Shown one piece after another: positions 37,182 through 45,909 of a stretch of 64,000 nt of DNA. The DNA is from JAIBBV01 sp044347745 (lineage in GTDB: Bacteria > Bdellovibrionota_C > UBA2361 > JAFLCA01). The first letter of the stretch is position 1. Every line of letters starts with the position of its first letter. The position numbers and the translations under genes were made by a program. The notes under the pieces were generated by a model, which was not told the origin of the DNA, ran no database searches, and saw nothing but the letters and a program-made list of their open reading frames with translations. The stretch spans positions 72,728-136,727 of the forward strand of contig JBIKUD010000001.1 in NCBI GenBank assembly GCA_044347745.1, written 5' to 3'.

Positions 37182-38422
37182 TGAGCATACCAGAATCGAT
37201 TGTTGTGCAGATCCAGGCACTGGCTCATGGTGGAGCTTGCATTGGCAACATTTTGGAGGGCCCTGCTGAGCTGATCGGGAAAAAGGCTTTTGTTCGAGAT
37301 ACTGTACCTGGTGAGAAAGTGCAGGTGCAAATCGAAAAGAATGATAAAGCATTTGTAACTGCTAAACTGCTTTCAGTTTTGTCAGGATCTCCGCAAAGAG
37401 TGACTCCACAATGCCCTTATGTTGGCGCTTGTGGGGGCTGCGATTTACAACATATGCACGTTGCGACGCAGCGGGAGGCAAAGCGCGATATGGTTGAAAC
37501 CACCATATTGCGACATTCAAAACTTAAAGCTCTGCATGGCGTTGAGCTTTGTGGCGCTGATCTTCCGGCTTTTGGATATCGTCGGCGTATTGGACTTCAT
37601 ATAGATGAAGCAGGTCAGATTGGTTTTTACCGGCGTGGTTCAGGTGCTGTGGTCGATATCAAGAGCTGTGCTTTAGCTCATCCACTCTTAAATCAGGCAC
37701 TCGAAAAATTACGACCGTTCACCAAGCAGATTTCGCCTTCCGTAGGCGGCGTTGTATTAGAGCTGCACGAAAATGAAGTGGGTCTGCTCTGTAAGCTTGT
37801 TGACGGTGCGACGCCACAGTTTTTGGGCGTTGATGAGTTGCGATCTGTTTTTCCTGGCATGAAGGTGGAAGAACTAGGGTTTGTGCCTCCAGAGGGGGAC
37901 GCTTTAGATGATGATGCACTTGGTCATTTTTCTCAGGTGAATGAACAAGGAAACTCGGTGCTTGTAGCCGAGGTTCTTAAAGGCCTTGGTGGACAGAGAG
38001 TAACAGAGCTCTATGCAGGAGCTGGAAATTTTAGTTTTCCAATCGCGCAAACTGGTAGGCATGTAGTTGCGGTAGAGTCAGATCCGGTGCTTGTCCGCAT
38101 AGGGCAAAAGTATGCCAAACAGAATAAATTAAGCGAGCAGGTTACGTTTGTGCAAGATAGCTGCGAGCGTTTTGTACGAAAGCAAAAACTTGAGTCTACT
38201 GTTTTGCTTGATCCACCGCGTAGCGGAGCCCGTGGAATCCTCTCAGCTTTCAGTCCTGAGGTCGTGCAGAAAATCATCTATGTAAGTTGTAGCGTGCCCA
38301 CATTGAGTCGAGATTTAAAACAACTTGCAGAGATGGGTTACGAGCTAGAGTCTGTACGTGTGGTAGACATGTTCTCGCAAACGCATCATGTTGAAACAGT
38401 TTCGATTTTGCGTGCGAAATAA
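37181..38422 (+). CDS. TrmA/RlmD-family 23S rRNA (uracil-5-)-methyltransferase
   Basis: 413 residues. N-terminal TRAM-like domain (IQALAHGGACIGN...KAFVRDTVPGEKVQVQI), a 4Fe-4S cysteine set (CPYVGACGGCDLQHM plus an upstream-side Cys at 158), the SAM fold (VTELYAGAGNFSFPIAQTG), the catalytic-base and nucleophile motifs LLDPPRSGARG and YVSCSVPTLSRDL, and the C-terminal VRVVDMFSQTHHVETVSIL. RlmD, RlmC and TrmA cannot be separated by eye; the TRAM domain and FeS cluster favour RlmD/RumA. Translationally coupled to cinA by TAGTG. Confidence 0.88.
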   Translation: MSIPESIVVQIQALAHGGACIGNILEGPAELIGKKAFVRDTVPGEKVQVQIEKNDKAFVTAKLLSVLSGSPQRVTPQCPYVGACGGCDLQHMHVATQREAKRDMVETTILRHSKLKALHGVELCGADLPAFGYRRRIGLHIDEAGQIGFYRRGSGAVVDIKSCALAHPLLNQALEKLRPFTKQISPSVGGVVLELHENEVGLLCKLVDGATPQFLGVDELRSVFPGMKVEELGFVPPEGDALDDDALGHFSQVNEQGNSVLVAEVLKGLGGQRVTELYAGAGNFSFPIAQTGRHVVAVESDPVLVRIGQKYAKQNKLSEQVTFVQDSCERFVRKQKLESTVLLDPPRSGARGILSAFSPEVVQKIIYVSCSVPTLSRDLKQLAEMGYELESVRVVDMFSQTHHVETVSILRAK

Positions 38423-38860
38423 ATGCTAAAATAGGATGTGCTTTGAGGTAGGTGTCACTACTCAATTCTATTGCCCATATTTTAAATGTTCTCCATGGTA
38501 ATTTAAAAGGCTCTTCAAGATTGCTCGAGGTTCGACGCACCCCAACCTCGCGTCGCGCCAGGGTTTCCCTCGCTTTGCTTCCGACTCGTCCTCGCCATCC
38601 TTGGCGCGGCTAGAAGTCAATTAAAAAAATGACTTCTAGTGTTTTCTCCTATTTGCCTATTCTAAATTCTCCTAATTTTGAGCTTTAGCAGGCTACTGAG
38701 AGCTGAACCCTCAGTCAGGCCGATACATCTTCCGATTTCTAATCTTGGTACCCGAGTAAACTCAGTAATTCATTCTTGAAAATATCTGAGTGCCTCTTGG
38801 GGTTAGGTTTGAGCCAGGTGGGCGTGACATTAGTGGGGTCTATAAAAGAGGTTGCTACCC
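38423..38860. other. Intergenic region with GC-rich structured island
   Basis: 438 bp. From 38522 to 38610 a GC-rich segment carries several dyads (CGAGGTT/AACCTCG around 38525-38549; GCGCCAGGG/CCTTGGCGC around 38557-38607), then a perfect 10-bp hairpin at 38610-38639. The rest shows nothing recognised. No ORF of note. Confidence 0.5.
38610..38643 (+). terminator. Hairpin, possible weak terminator
   Basis: CTAGAAGTCA pairs perfectly with TGACTTCTAG across a 10-nt A-rich loop (38610-38639), followed by TGTTTT. It is 190 bp after the methyltransferase stop, so it may end a transcript from the GC-rich island just before it. Confidence 0.45.
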
Positions 38861-39271
38861 ATGGAGACAACAGTCCTTATAGTTGATGATTCGCCTCTAA
38901 TCTTAGATACCTTAGCCACAATGCTTGAAATGGGTGGATATAAGGTCATTATAGAGAGCCTTCCTTCTCGAGCTGGCGAACATATAAAGCTAGGAGGAAT
39001 TGATTTAATGCTCTGTGATATTTGTTGGGATCAGCAAAATGCTGGAGATTCGCTGACGATTGGCCTCGACGCTATTTTCGAGTGCCGACGAAATTTCCCA
39101 GATTTACCAATTATTGGTATGAGCGGCTTTTTACGGTCGGAAGATCTTGGGGCGCTTAAGAATCATGGAGTGGCCGCTACCTTGACCAAACCCTTCCAGC
39201 TCGAGGAGCTCTATTCAGTAGTGTCTGCGGCACTTACATGGGTGCCCGATTCTAAACCACTGAATGAGTAG
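38861..39271 (+). CDS. Single-domain response regulator receiver
   Basis: 136 residues, receiver domain only. Seen: acidic pair DD9-10 (VLIVDDSPLIL), phosphoacceptor D53 in LMLCDICWD, switch Ser88 in IIGMSGF and Lys110 in TLTKPFQ. No output domain or DNA-binding motif. It may act like CheY or a phosphotransfer relay; the nearest kinase-like genes are at 12.8 kb and 63.2 kb. ATG 38861 with AGAGG 9 nt upstream is preferred to the TTG at 38852. Confidence 0.88.
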   Translation: METTVLIVDDSPLILDTLATMLEMGGYKVIIESLPSRAGEHIKLGGIDLMLCDICWDQQNAGDSLTIGLDAIFECRRNFPDLPIIGMSGFLRSEDLGALKNHGVAATLTKPFQLEELYSVVSAALTWVPDSKPLNE

Positions 39272-39285
39272 CTATCCTGTTATCT

Positions 39286-39294
39286 TGCTATAAT
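39286..39294 (+). promoter_or_regulatory. Possible extended -10 promoter for alaS
   Basis: TGCTATAAT (TG-n-TATAAT extended -10) at 39286-39294; no good -35 box. It would give a leader of about 155 nt before alaS, containing an imperfect hairpin at 39404-39431 (ATAAGGTACC against GGGTATCTTAT). Confidence 0.4.
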
Positions 39295-39456
39295 TATTAG
39301 ATAAATTCGATTCAATCAAACATCGTTTGGGCAGGTAATGCCTGGTTCATTTGCCCAAAATTATAGTTGAGGCAGTGAGGCTCACGTCGACATCCAATTG
39401 GATATAAGGTACCTTTCCTGGGGTATCTTATCGAAATTTAAGGATAATCAGTCATC

Positions 39457-42114
39457 ATGCAGGGTAATCAGGTTCGTCAAGCCTTTCTTGAATACTTCCG
39501 TTCACATGGACACACGGTCGTGTCTAGCTCTTCGCTTGTACCGGAGAATGATCCGACGTTGCTCTTTAGTAATGCCGGCATGAATCAATTTAAAGATTGT
39601 TTCCTGGGCGCTGAGAAACGCGCATATGTCCGCGCCACGACCTGCCAGAAATGTTTGAGAGTTTCGGGCAAGCATAATGACTTTGAGAATGTGGGTGTTA
39701 CGGCGCGCCATCACACTTTTTTTGAAATGCTCGGCAATTTCTCTTTCGGTGATTACTTTAAAGCTGACGCCATCAAATTTTGTTGGGAATTTTCAACTGA
39801 AGTGCTCAAACTGCCTAAAGAGCGTTTGTGGGTAACTATTTTTGAAAAGGATGAAGAGGCAGGAAAGCTTTGGACTGAACTGACAGATATTAGTCCTAGT
39901 CGCATCATTCGCATGGGAGAAGCGGATAATTTTTGGGCCATGGGTGAGACAGGCCCCTGCGGTCCGTGTACCGAAATTCACTATTATTTGGGCGATAATC
40001 TTGCGGAGCAAAGCGAAGCTCAGTTTCGCAATAGCGATGGGCTCTATCTCGAGTTCTGGAATCTCGTGTTCATGCAGTATAACCGTTCAAAAGACGGCAC
40101 TCTTGTACCGCTTCCAAAACCGGCCGTAGACACCGGCATGGGCTTAGAGCGAATTACGTCAATATTGCAGCACGTAAACGCTACCTACCATACTGATTTA
40201 CTGCGTGGTGTTATTACCTGCTGTGAAGAACTTTCCGGTTTCAAATATGATGGCGCTTCATTCGCTGTCCGAGATTTAAGAACTGACAAAGCGTACTCCA
40301 GAGATGTTGCGATGCGGGTTATCGCGGATCACTCTCGAGCTATGGCATTTTTGATTGCCGATGGAGTGCATCCCTCCAGTGACGGACGTGGATATGTTTT
40401 GCGGCGAATTATTCGAAGAGCCATTCGACATGGTCGAGCGCTTGAATTTAAGGAGCCATTTTTAGCAAAAACAACGGCTCGTGTGGTGCAAATGCTTGGT
40501 CAGCATTATACCGAGCTAAAAGAGCGCGCTGACTTGATAGTAAAGGTTGTTGATGCTGAGGAACGTAAATTTCATGAGACTCTAGAGTCAGGACTGAGCA
40601 TATTAAACCGTGAAGCAGCTAAACTGCAAAAAGGGCAGCTGTTTCCCGGTGAAACGGCATTTTTGCTGCACGATACGTATGGCTTCCCGCTCGATCTAAC
40701 CGAAGATGCATTAAAAGCTTTCGGGCTCAAAGTTGATTCTGATGGCTTTCATAAAGCTATGGAACGTCAGCGTTCTCGCTCGCGCGAGGACCGAGACTCA
40801 CGCGGTATTACTTTTGAATCGGTTACTGTGACAGGAGCTCCAACAAAGTTTTTGGGCTACCAACACAGCCAAGCGGAAGCCAAATTACAGCAAATTGTTG
40901 GTGCAGATTCAAAATGCATTCAAGTGGGTGAGCGTACTGCTTTGATATTTGAAGCAACTCCTTTTTATGCTGAGTCTGGTGGTCAAGTCGGAGATACGGG
41001 TACCATTCGTTTCGCTGACGCACAGTTACAGGTGCTTGATACCCAGAAGGTTCAAAACGGCTATTTTATCCACGATTGTATTGTTCAAGCCGGAACGTTG
41101 AGCGCAGCGCATGTGGGTCAAAAGGCTGAATTGCAAATTGATGCAGAGCGCAGGAAAAAAATTCGTGCAAACCACTCTGCTACGCATCTGGTGCATGCGG
41201 CCTTGCGTACCATACTCGGCACTCATGTAAAACAGGCTGGTTCTCGAGTAGATGAATTTTCACTACGATTTGACTTCTCTCACTTTGAAGCGGTGAGTGC
41301 TGCCCAGCTTAAAGAAATTGAGAGCTTTGTTGCCGAAGAAATTAGAGCCAATCATGAAGTGAGCACTCGAGAGCTTCCAATTGATGAGGCCAAACGTCTT
41401 GGCGCAATGGCTCTTTTTGGAGAGAAATACGGCGCAGTTGTGCGTGTGGTTGAAATGGGCCCCCGTTCTCTTGAATTGTGCGGTGGCACCCATGTGTCGC
41501 GCACCGGTGATATTGGATTATCAGTTGTGGCCAGTGAGGGCGGAGTTTCTGCCGGAGTGCGCCGCATAGAATGCTTCGCTGGCTTTGGCGCGCAGCAAGA
41601 GGTGCAAGCTAATCGTGCCATGTTGCATTCGATTGGGCAGCTTCTTAAATGTGGCGAAGCGGATGTGGCTGAGAAGGTTGAGCGGCTCATGGCTCGAACC
41701 AAGCAGCTAGAACGTGAGCTTGAAATTGCGAAGACAAAGTTGGCGTCTTCTGCTTCTGGCGATCTGGCCAGCAGCATGAGAACTACAGATCGTGGCATTA
41801 AAGTAATTGTTGAGCGTGTTGATGGTGCCGATACCGATACGCTTCGCGCTATGGTTGATAGGCTAAGGCTCAAAATTGGCTCCGGCGTAGTTGCCTTAGG
41901 TGGGCAAGCTGGCGAGAGCGCAATTTTAGTGGCTGGTGTAACTCCGGACTTAGTTAAAACGTTACATGCTGGTAATCTAGTAAAAGAGGCAGTTAAGCTG
42001 AGCGGAGGAAAGGGCGGTGGACGTCCTGATTTTGCACAGGCTGGAGGGGTGAACCCTGAGCAATTGACTGCGACCTTAGATAAATTTTTTGAACTTGTCT
42101 CGCAGGCTGGTTAA
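39457..42114 (+). CDS. alaS: Alanyl-tRNA synthetase
   Basis: 885 residues, usual length. N-terminal class II catalytic domain (QGNQVRQAFLEYFRSHGHTV, ATTCQKCLRVSGKHNDFENV, ARHHTFFEMLGNFSFGDYFK, GETGPCGPCTEIHYY, VDTGMGLERI), tRNA recognition region (AIRHGRALE), editing domain with zinc ligands (ANHSATHLVHAALR and LCGGTHVSRTGDIG), and a C-terminal coiled coil plus GGxGGGRPDFAQAGG end. AAGGA lies about 12 nt upstream of the ATG. It charges tRNA(Ala) and hydrolyses mischarged Ser/Gly-tRNA(Ala). Followed at 33 bp by phoH. Confidence 0.97.
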   Translation: MQGNQVRQAFLEYFRSHGHTVVSSSSLVPENDPTLLFSNAGMNQFKDCFLGAEKRAYVRATTCQKCLRVSGKHNDFENVGVTARHHTFFEMLGNFSFGDYFKADAIKFCWEFSTEVLKLPKERLWVTIFEKDEEAGKLWTELTDISPSRIIRMGEADNFWAMGETGPCGPCTEIHYYLGDNLAEQSEAQFRNSDGLYLEFWNLVFMQYNRSKDGTLVPLPKPAVDTGMGLERITSILQHVNATYHTDLLRGVITCCEELSGFKYDGASFAVRDLRTDKAYSRDVAMRVIADHSRAMAFLIADGVHPSSDGRGYVLRRIIRRAIRHGRALEFKEPFLAKTTARVVQMLGQHYTELKERADLIVKVVDAEERKFHETLESGLSILNREAAKLQKGQLFPGETAFLLHDTYGFPLDLTEDALKAFGLKVDSDGFHKAMERQRSRSREDRDSRGITFESVTVTGAPTKFLGYQHSQAEAKLQQIVGADSKCIQVGERTALIFEATPFYAESGGQVGDTGTIRFADAQLQVLDTQKVQNGYFIHDCIVQAGTLSAAHVGQKAELQIDAERRKKIRANHSATHLVHAALRTILGTHVKQAGSRVDEFSLRFDFSHFEAVSAAQLKEIESFVAEEIRANHEVSTRELPIDEAKRLGAMALFGEKYGAVVRVVEMGPRSLELCGGTHVSRTGDIGLSVVASEGGVSAGVRRIECFAGFGAQQEVQANRAMLHSIGQLLKCGEADVAEKVERLMARTKQLERELEIAKTKLASSASGDLASSMRTTDRGIKVIVERVDGADTDTLRAMVDRLRLKIGSGVVALGGQAGESAILVAGVTPDLVKTLHAGNLVKEAVKLSGGKGGGRPDFAQAGGVNPEQLTATLDKFFELVSQAG

Positions 42115-42147
42115 GGGCGGGCACAGGCATTATTTGATAGGTATTGA

Positions 42148-43167
42148 GTGACAGGCACTTCAAAATCAAAAGCGAAAGTTAAAAACAACGTCGTCGCGAC
42201 TGAAGGCAAATCAGTTGAAATGCGGCTCTCCGATCCAGCAGTAGCCCAGCGACTGACTGGTGACTTGGACGTAAACCTTCGCATTATCGAGAGAGATCTT
42301 GAACTGAAGATTGGCCGGTCGCATGACGGCTTGGTACTTACCGGCGAAGAGGCAAGTGTAGATTTGGCGTTTGATTTGTTGGGTCAACTCCATGCACTGC
42401 TTCAGGCAGGCGAAAACATTTTCGCAGGTGATATTGAACGCGCGATTAGAATGTTGTCTGCAAATCGCAAACTGCGATTAGAAGAGCTGTTTCGAGACCA
42501 AGTTAAAATTGCAGGTCGTAAATACAATATTGTTCCTAAAACATTTAGGCAGAAAACCTACATCGAGGCGATTAAGGGTTTTGATATCGTGTTTGGTGTG
42601 GGCCCAGCGGGAACTGGAAAAACCTATTTGGCGATGGCGATGGCTGTGGCGGCTTTGGTGAATAAAGAAGTGAAGCGGGTTGTTCTATGCCGGCCTGCGG
42701 TTGAGGCCGGAGAAAAACTTGGCTTTCTTCCGGGCGACATGGCGGAGAAGGTTAATCCCTATTTACGCCCACTATATGATGCGCTGCACGACATGGTAGA
42801 GATGGAACGCGCCAAAGAAATGGTTGAGAAAGGTTCAATCGAAGTGGCCCCCCTCGCCTTTATGCGTGGCCGTACCTTATCTAACGCTTTTGTCGTGTTA
42901 GACGAGGCCCAAAACACGACCGTTGGGCAAATGAAAATGTTACTCACCCGGCTGGGGCGCGGGTCCAAGTGTGTTATTACCGGAGATGTAACCCAAATTG
43001 ATCTGCCCCGTGGAGTGCTATCGGGTTTAGTTGACGCGTTGACTGTTTTAAGAAATGTGAAAGGCATTTCAGTAATCAACTTTAATGAAGAAGATGTAAT
43101 TCGCCATCCGCTTGTGGCACGCATAGTGTCTGCGTATCAGAAACGAAAAGAAGTTCAGGAAGGTTAA
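42148..43167 (+). CDS. phoH: PhoH-family ATPase
   Basis: 339 residues, GTG start with AGG 6 nt upstream. N-terminal ~100 residues include a KH-like nucleic-acid-binding segment (RIIERDLELKIGRSHDGLVL); the PhoH NTPase core shows Walker A GVGPAGTGKTYLAM, RPAVEAGEKLGFLPGDMAEKV, and Walker B VVLDEAQNTTVGQMKMLLTRL, then TGDVTQIDLP. PhoH2-type proteins are RNA-helicase-like; here it precedes the 7TM-HD protein and ybeY, the standard phoH-pgpH-ybeY cluster associated with RNA metabolism and envelope. Confidence 0.94.
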   Translation: MTGTSKSKAKVKNNVVATEGKSVEMRLSDPAVAQRLTGDLDVNLRIIERDLELKIGRSHDGLVLTGEEASVDLAFDLLGQLHALLQAGENIFAGDIERAIRMLSANRKLRLEELFRDQVKIAGRKYNIVPKTFRQKTYIEAIKGFDIVFGVGPAGTGKTYLAMAMAVAALVNKEVKRVVLCRPAVEAGEKLGFLPGDMAEKVNPYLRPLYDALHDMVEMERAKEMVEKGSIEVAPLAFMRGRTLSNAFVVLDEAQNTTVGQMKMLLTRLGRGSKCVITGDVTQIDLPRGVLSGLVDALTVLRNVKGISVINFNEEDVIRHPLVARIVSAYQKRKEVQEG

Positions 43168-43274
43168 GTTAGGCGAAATTTGGCCCGCGTATAGTTATTG
43201 TTGTAGCGCGTGCTGTCGATTCTGTTGTGTAAATGCATTTGTGTGAATGCATTTTTGCAAAATTGGTGCCGACT

Positions 43275-44900
43275 ATGAGCACAAAAGGAGCTGAAACACA
43301 GCCATCAGAGGCTGCCACCACATTATATGGTGTGCTCTTTGCACTGCTTTGCGCCCTTACAGCAGAGTTTAGTCTGCGTACCTTTTTGCCCCAAGCTGAC
43401 GCACTTTCAAGTCTTGGGCGCTGCGTCGTTCTTTTTCTAACCTTGTATGTAGTGCATCGATTTGCCCGCACGGGGTTTCGTTCATATCGGCCCCGAGGTA
43501 AAGATCTTATTGCATTAGCTTTGGTGCTCTTGGGCTCAATGTTTATGTTGTGGCTTGGTCATTTTTTGGCGCTGAGCATTGCAACCTCTTCATTTGGATC
43601 TGCGTATGTGGGCGGAGCACACAGGGCTTCCTGGGATTTTATTATTCCATTTGCCTCTGGTTGCTTAGTGCTTCAAGCTATTCTCGGCTTGCAGTATGCG
43701 CTTGTGTGCGGACTTAGCCTTGCATTGATTATTGGACTCTACTTGCCTGGAGACTCGGTTCTCATTCCGTATGTGCTGGCGACTTCTTTGGTGGCCTGTT
43801 TAAGCCTCTCTCGTTTTCGCTCTCGCTCAGCTTACCTGCGGGCTGGGCTCAATATTTCATTGGTCGCCCTCCCCTTTGCGCTTACTTCCTGCATCATTGC
43901 CGAAGATCTTGTGTTTGCCGACCTCGTCATTCGTCTTGTCGGAGCTTTTGTAAGCGGAATGCTTGCAGCTTTTATTGCCTCTGGTATTACCCCTCTTTTC
44001 GAATATTTTGGCGGTTATGTCACTGACATGCGCCTCATTGAAATGGCGACGCTCGATCACCCACTTCTTAAAGATTTGAGTATTCAAGCCCCCGGAACAT
44101 GGAATCACTCAATGGTTATGGGAATGATGGTTGAATCAGCGGCGGAGGCGGTGGGCGCGAATTCAGTGGTCACTCGCGTGGGTGCCTATTTCCACGATAT
44201 TGGCAAAATGACCAAACCCCTCTATTTTGTAGAAAATCAGTCCATGGGCGAGAATCGCCATGACAAACTTAGTCCATCAATGTCAGCCCTGATAATTCGT
44301 GCTCATGTGAAAGATGGAATCGAGTTGGCTCGCAAGCATGGAGTGCCGCTTGTAATTGAGGATATGATTCCTCAGCATCATGGCACCTCTTTGATTGAAT
44401 ACTTTTACGATAAGGCCCGAAAAGAGGCAGAAGAGAATGGAGTTGATGCAGATTCGGTAGACCGTAGTCTGTATCAGTATCCTGGTCCAAAGCCGCAAAC
44501 GAAAGAAGCTGGAATTCTGATGCTTGCCGATGGAATTGAAGCAGCTTCAAGAACTCTGAGTGAGCCAAGCCCCGACCGTATTCGCGGCCTTGTTCAAAAA
44601 ATGATTAACAAGGTATTTGCAAGCGGCGAGCTTGATGAATGTGAGTTAACGCTTCGAGATTTGCACCTAATCGCCAAATGTTTCTCCAGAATTCTAACAG
44701 GTATCTATCATCAACGAGTTGCGTATGCCGAGCCAGCTGAAAAAACCAATGACGGTGACCGAGAAAAGGGTAAATCAGACGAGGCAACCTCAGAAGAGGG
44801 AGTGGCAGCTCTCTCTTCAGCAGAAAAACAGAAAATATCGTCTGAAGAGCGCAGTACTAAAAAAGACAGCAAAGAAGATCTTAAGCGCCTTGGACTCTGA
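43275..44900 (+). CDS. 7TM-HD family c-di-nucleotide phosphohydrolase (PgpH/YqfF-like), short form
   Basis: 541 residues. Residues 15-245 contain about seven membrane helices. The cytoplasmic HD domain follows (NHSMVMGMMVESAAEAVG, VGAYFHDIGKM, HVKDGIELARKHGVP, IPQHHGTSLIEYFY, ILMLADGIEAASRTLSEP), with all metal-binding HD/H residues. Homologues such as PgpH hydrolyse c-di-AMP. The large extracellular sensor domain of full PgpH/YqfF proteins (usually ~700+ residues) is absent. A charged Glu/Lys/Ser tail ends the protein and overlaps ybeY. Start: ATG 43275 preferred to ATG 43233; neither has a clear RBS. Confidence 0.87.
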   Translation: MSTKGAETQPSEAATTLYGVLFALLCALTAEFSLRTFLPQADALSSLGRCVVLFLTLYVVHRFARTGFRSYRPRGKDLIALALVLLGSMFMLWLGHFLALSIATSSFGSAYVGGAHRASWDFIIPFASGCLVLQAILGLQYALVCGLSLALIIGLYLPGDSVLIPYVLATSLVACLSLSRFRSRSAYLRAGLNISLVALPFALTSCIIAEDLVFADLVIRLVGAFVSGMLAAFIASGITPLFEYFGGYVTDMRLIEMATLDHPLLKDLSIQAPGTWNHSMVMGMMVESAAEAVGANSVVTRVGAYFHDIGKMTKPLYFVENQSMGENRHDKLSPSMSALIIRAHVKDGIELARKHGVPLVIEDMIPQHHGTSLIEYFYDKARKEAEENGVDADSVDRSLYQYPGPKPQTKEAGILMLADGIEAASRTLSEPSPDRIRGLVQKMINKVFASGELDECELTLRDLHLIAKCFSRILTGIYHQRVAYAEPAEKTNDGDREKGKSDEATSEEGVAALSSAEKQKISSEERSTKKDSKEDLKRLGL

Positions 44901-45288
44901 GCCGCTTCCGCTTCAGGTCAAGCACCTTGGTATTCTGTTTGTAAACGACCTTACTATTCACCGGATGAATTCGGAGTATCGCGGCAAAGATAAACCAACG
45001 GATGTTCTTTCTTTCTCTCAGCTAGAGGGCGAGGCTTCAGAGTTTGCCGTTAGTTTAGGCGATATTGTTATTTCTCTCGACACTGCAGAGCGACAAGCTA
45101 AAAAGTTTGGGGTGTCACTCTCGCGGGAAGTGCTGCGGCTTTTGGTGCATGGTATTTTGCACCTCTGCGGTTACGATCATGAAAATGTCTCTCTCTCAAC
45201 CGCCCGTCGCATGCGTCGGAAAGAGGCAAAATTGATGAAACTATTCTCCCCTGCCCTACGTTTTGTCAGCAGGGGAGGCGCAAAATAA
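44749..45288 (+). CDS. ybeY: Endoribonuclease YbeY
   Basis: About 179 residues from the chosen ATG 44749; the true start is uncertain (TTG 44719, ATG 44725 are also in frame) and the gene overlaps the 3' end of the HD gene by about 150 bp. Seen: NSEYRGKDKPTDVLSF, SLGDIVISLDTA, and the zinc motif HGILHLCGYDHE. YbeY is a metal-dependent RNase involved in 16S rRNA 3'-end maturation and ribosome quality control. The C-terminus is basic. Confidence 0.9.
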   Translation: MTVTEKRVNQTRQPQKREWQLSLQQKNRKYRLKSAVLKKTAKKILSALDSEPLPLQVKHLGILFVNDLTIHRMNSEYRGKDKPTDVLSFSQLEGEASEFAVSLGDIVISLDTAERQAKKFGVSLSREVLRLLVHGILHLCGYDHENVSLSTARRMRRKEAKLMKLFSPALRFVSRGGAK

Positions 45289-45441
45289 ATATATTGCTCC
45301 TTGAATGTGTGTAGTTCGAATTGTGGCAAGTAGTTTGGTTCAGGTTTCGTTGAACGGTTCTCAGTTGCCCCGTGTTCTGTAAACCAGTTAGTCCGTTACC
45401 TGTGACCTGCTCCAGTTTCAGAGACCAGTTTTCTGCTCCTG

Positions 45442-45467
45442 AAAAAAAGGAAGGGGCGCTTAGCCCC
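45442..45467 (-). terminator. Outward terminator, left arm of element 2
   Basis: GGGGC-TAAGC-GCCCC on the minus strand followed by CTTCC and T7 (A7 at 45442-45448). The TAA stop of the left remnant is in the loop. Confidence 0.6.
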
Positions 45468-45600
45468 GGTACATTAATAACTTATAAAGATGAGCTGCCA
45501 AGCAATCAGCTTCTGCTACAAGCTGGCTGCCACTTGCTCCAAGCTCAAGTATGGCCTGGCACTCATTTTCCGTTGAGCCGAAATCCGCCAAACCGGGATC
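45460..45600 (-). pseudogene. C-terminal remnant of a four-helix-bundle (S23) protein
   Basis: Minus-strand frame ending at TAA 45460: ECQAILELGASG, then EADCLAAHLYKLLMYRG. Aligns by eye with the left remnant at 9625-9756 (ILELA...ADCVGAHLYKLIKYQG). No start codon in a sensible position; N-terminal helices are missing and upstream codons drift into the opposite arm. Confidence 0.55.
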
Positions 45601-45617
45601 AGCCCACTGGTCTCCGG

Positions 45618-45707
45618 CACCTGACTTGGCAAGAAGGCAGTCAGGTTTGGCAGAAGCTAGACTGCCTAGGAGCTCATGTATACAAGCTTATTAAAAGTAC
45701 GGGCTGA
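45618..45707 (+). pseudogene. C-terminal remnant of a four-helix-bundle (S23) protein
   Basis: Plus-strand frame ending VWQKLDCLGAHVYKLIKSTG and TGA. Same last 16 residues pattern as the right remnant at 9839-9967 (ADCVGAHLYKLIKSTG). Upstream sequence in frame is not family-like, so only the last helix survives. Confidence 0.55.
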
Positions 45708-45723
45708 GGCCCGCATTTTTTTT
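45700..45723 (+). terminator. Outward terminator, right arm of element 2
   Basis: CGGGC-TGAG-GCCCG hairpin followed by CA and T8. It lies about 190 bp upstream of prfB and would insulate it from read-through of ybeY. Confidence 0.75.
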
Positions 45724-45909
45724 CTGAAGAGCAGATCCAGTTTTCTGTTCCCGTTTTCAGTTGGCCTGTTTTCTGTACTCCCGTTTGTCCGTTACCCCGT
45801 CCTCGGTCGGCCCGTATTCTGTCCCCGACCGGATTTCCCCGCACCAAACCCAGTGTATCTCAGACTGTACTTATTTTGCTTTTATGCCTATAAAGAGAGG
45901 CAACTTCAT

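Larger units (their letters stand above)
45425..45747. repeat. Inverted S23-tail element 2 with flanking 11-bp direct repeats
   Basis: CCAGTTTTCTG is repeated at 45425-45435 and 45737-45747. Between them two outward-reading remnants of a four-helix-bundle protein each end in an intrinsic terminator with the stop codon in its loop, exactly as in the element at 9591-10055. The right end KSTG-stop and terminator sequence is nearly identical to element 1 (ACGGGCTGAGGCCC). Flanking DNA to about 45860 is full of degenerate CCGTT/GTTTTCTGT motifs. Confidence 0.75.
45289..45909. other. Intergenic region between ybeY and prfB
   Basis: 621 bp dominated by S23-tail element 2 and, from 45724 to about 45860, C/T-rich degenerate repeats of GTTTTCTGT and CCGTT units. 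No intact gene is seen. Confidence 0.65.

Noticed and set aside
38525..38549. tRNA-like GGTTCGA motif
   Set aside because: No acceptor or anticodon arm can be folded around it.
41352..41873. 173-codon minus-strand frame
   Set aside because: Lies wholly inside alaS; Ser/Arg-rich composition is typical of an antisense shadow.
45372..45707. 111-codon frame as an intact gene
   Set aside because: Only its last ~30 codons resemble the four-helix-bundle family; the start lies in degenerate repeats with no RBS.
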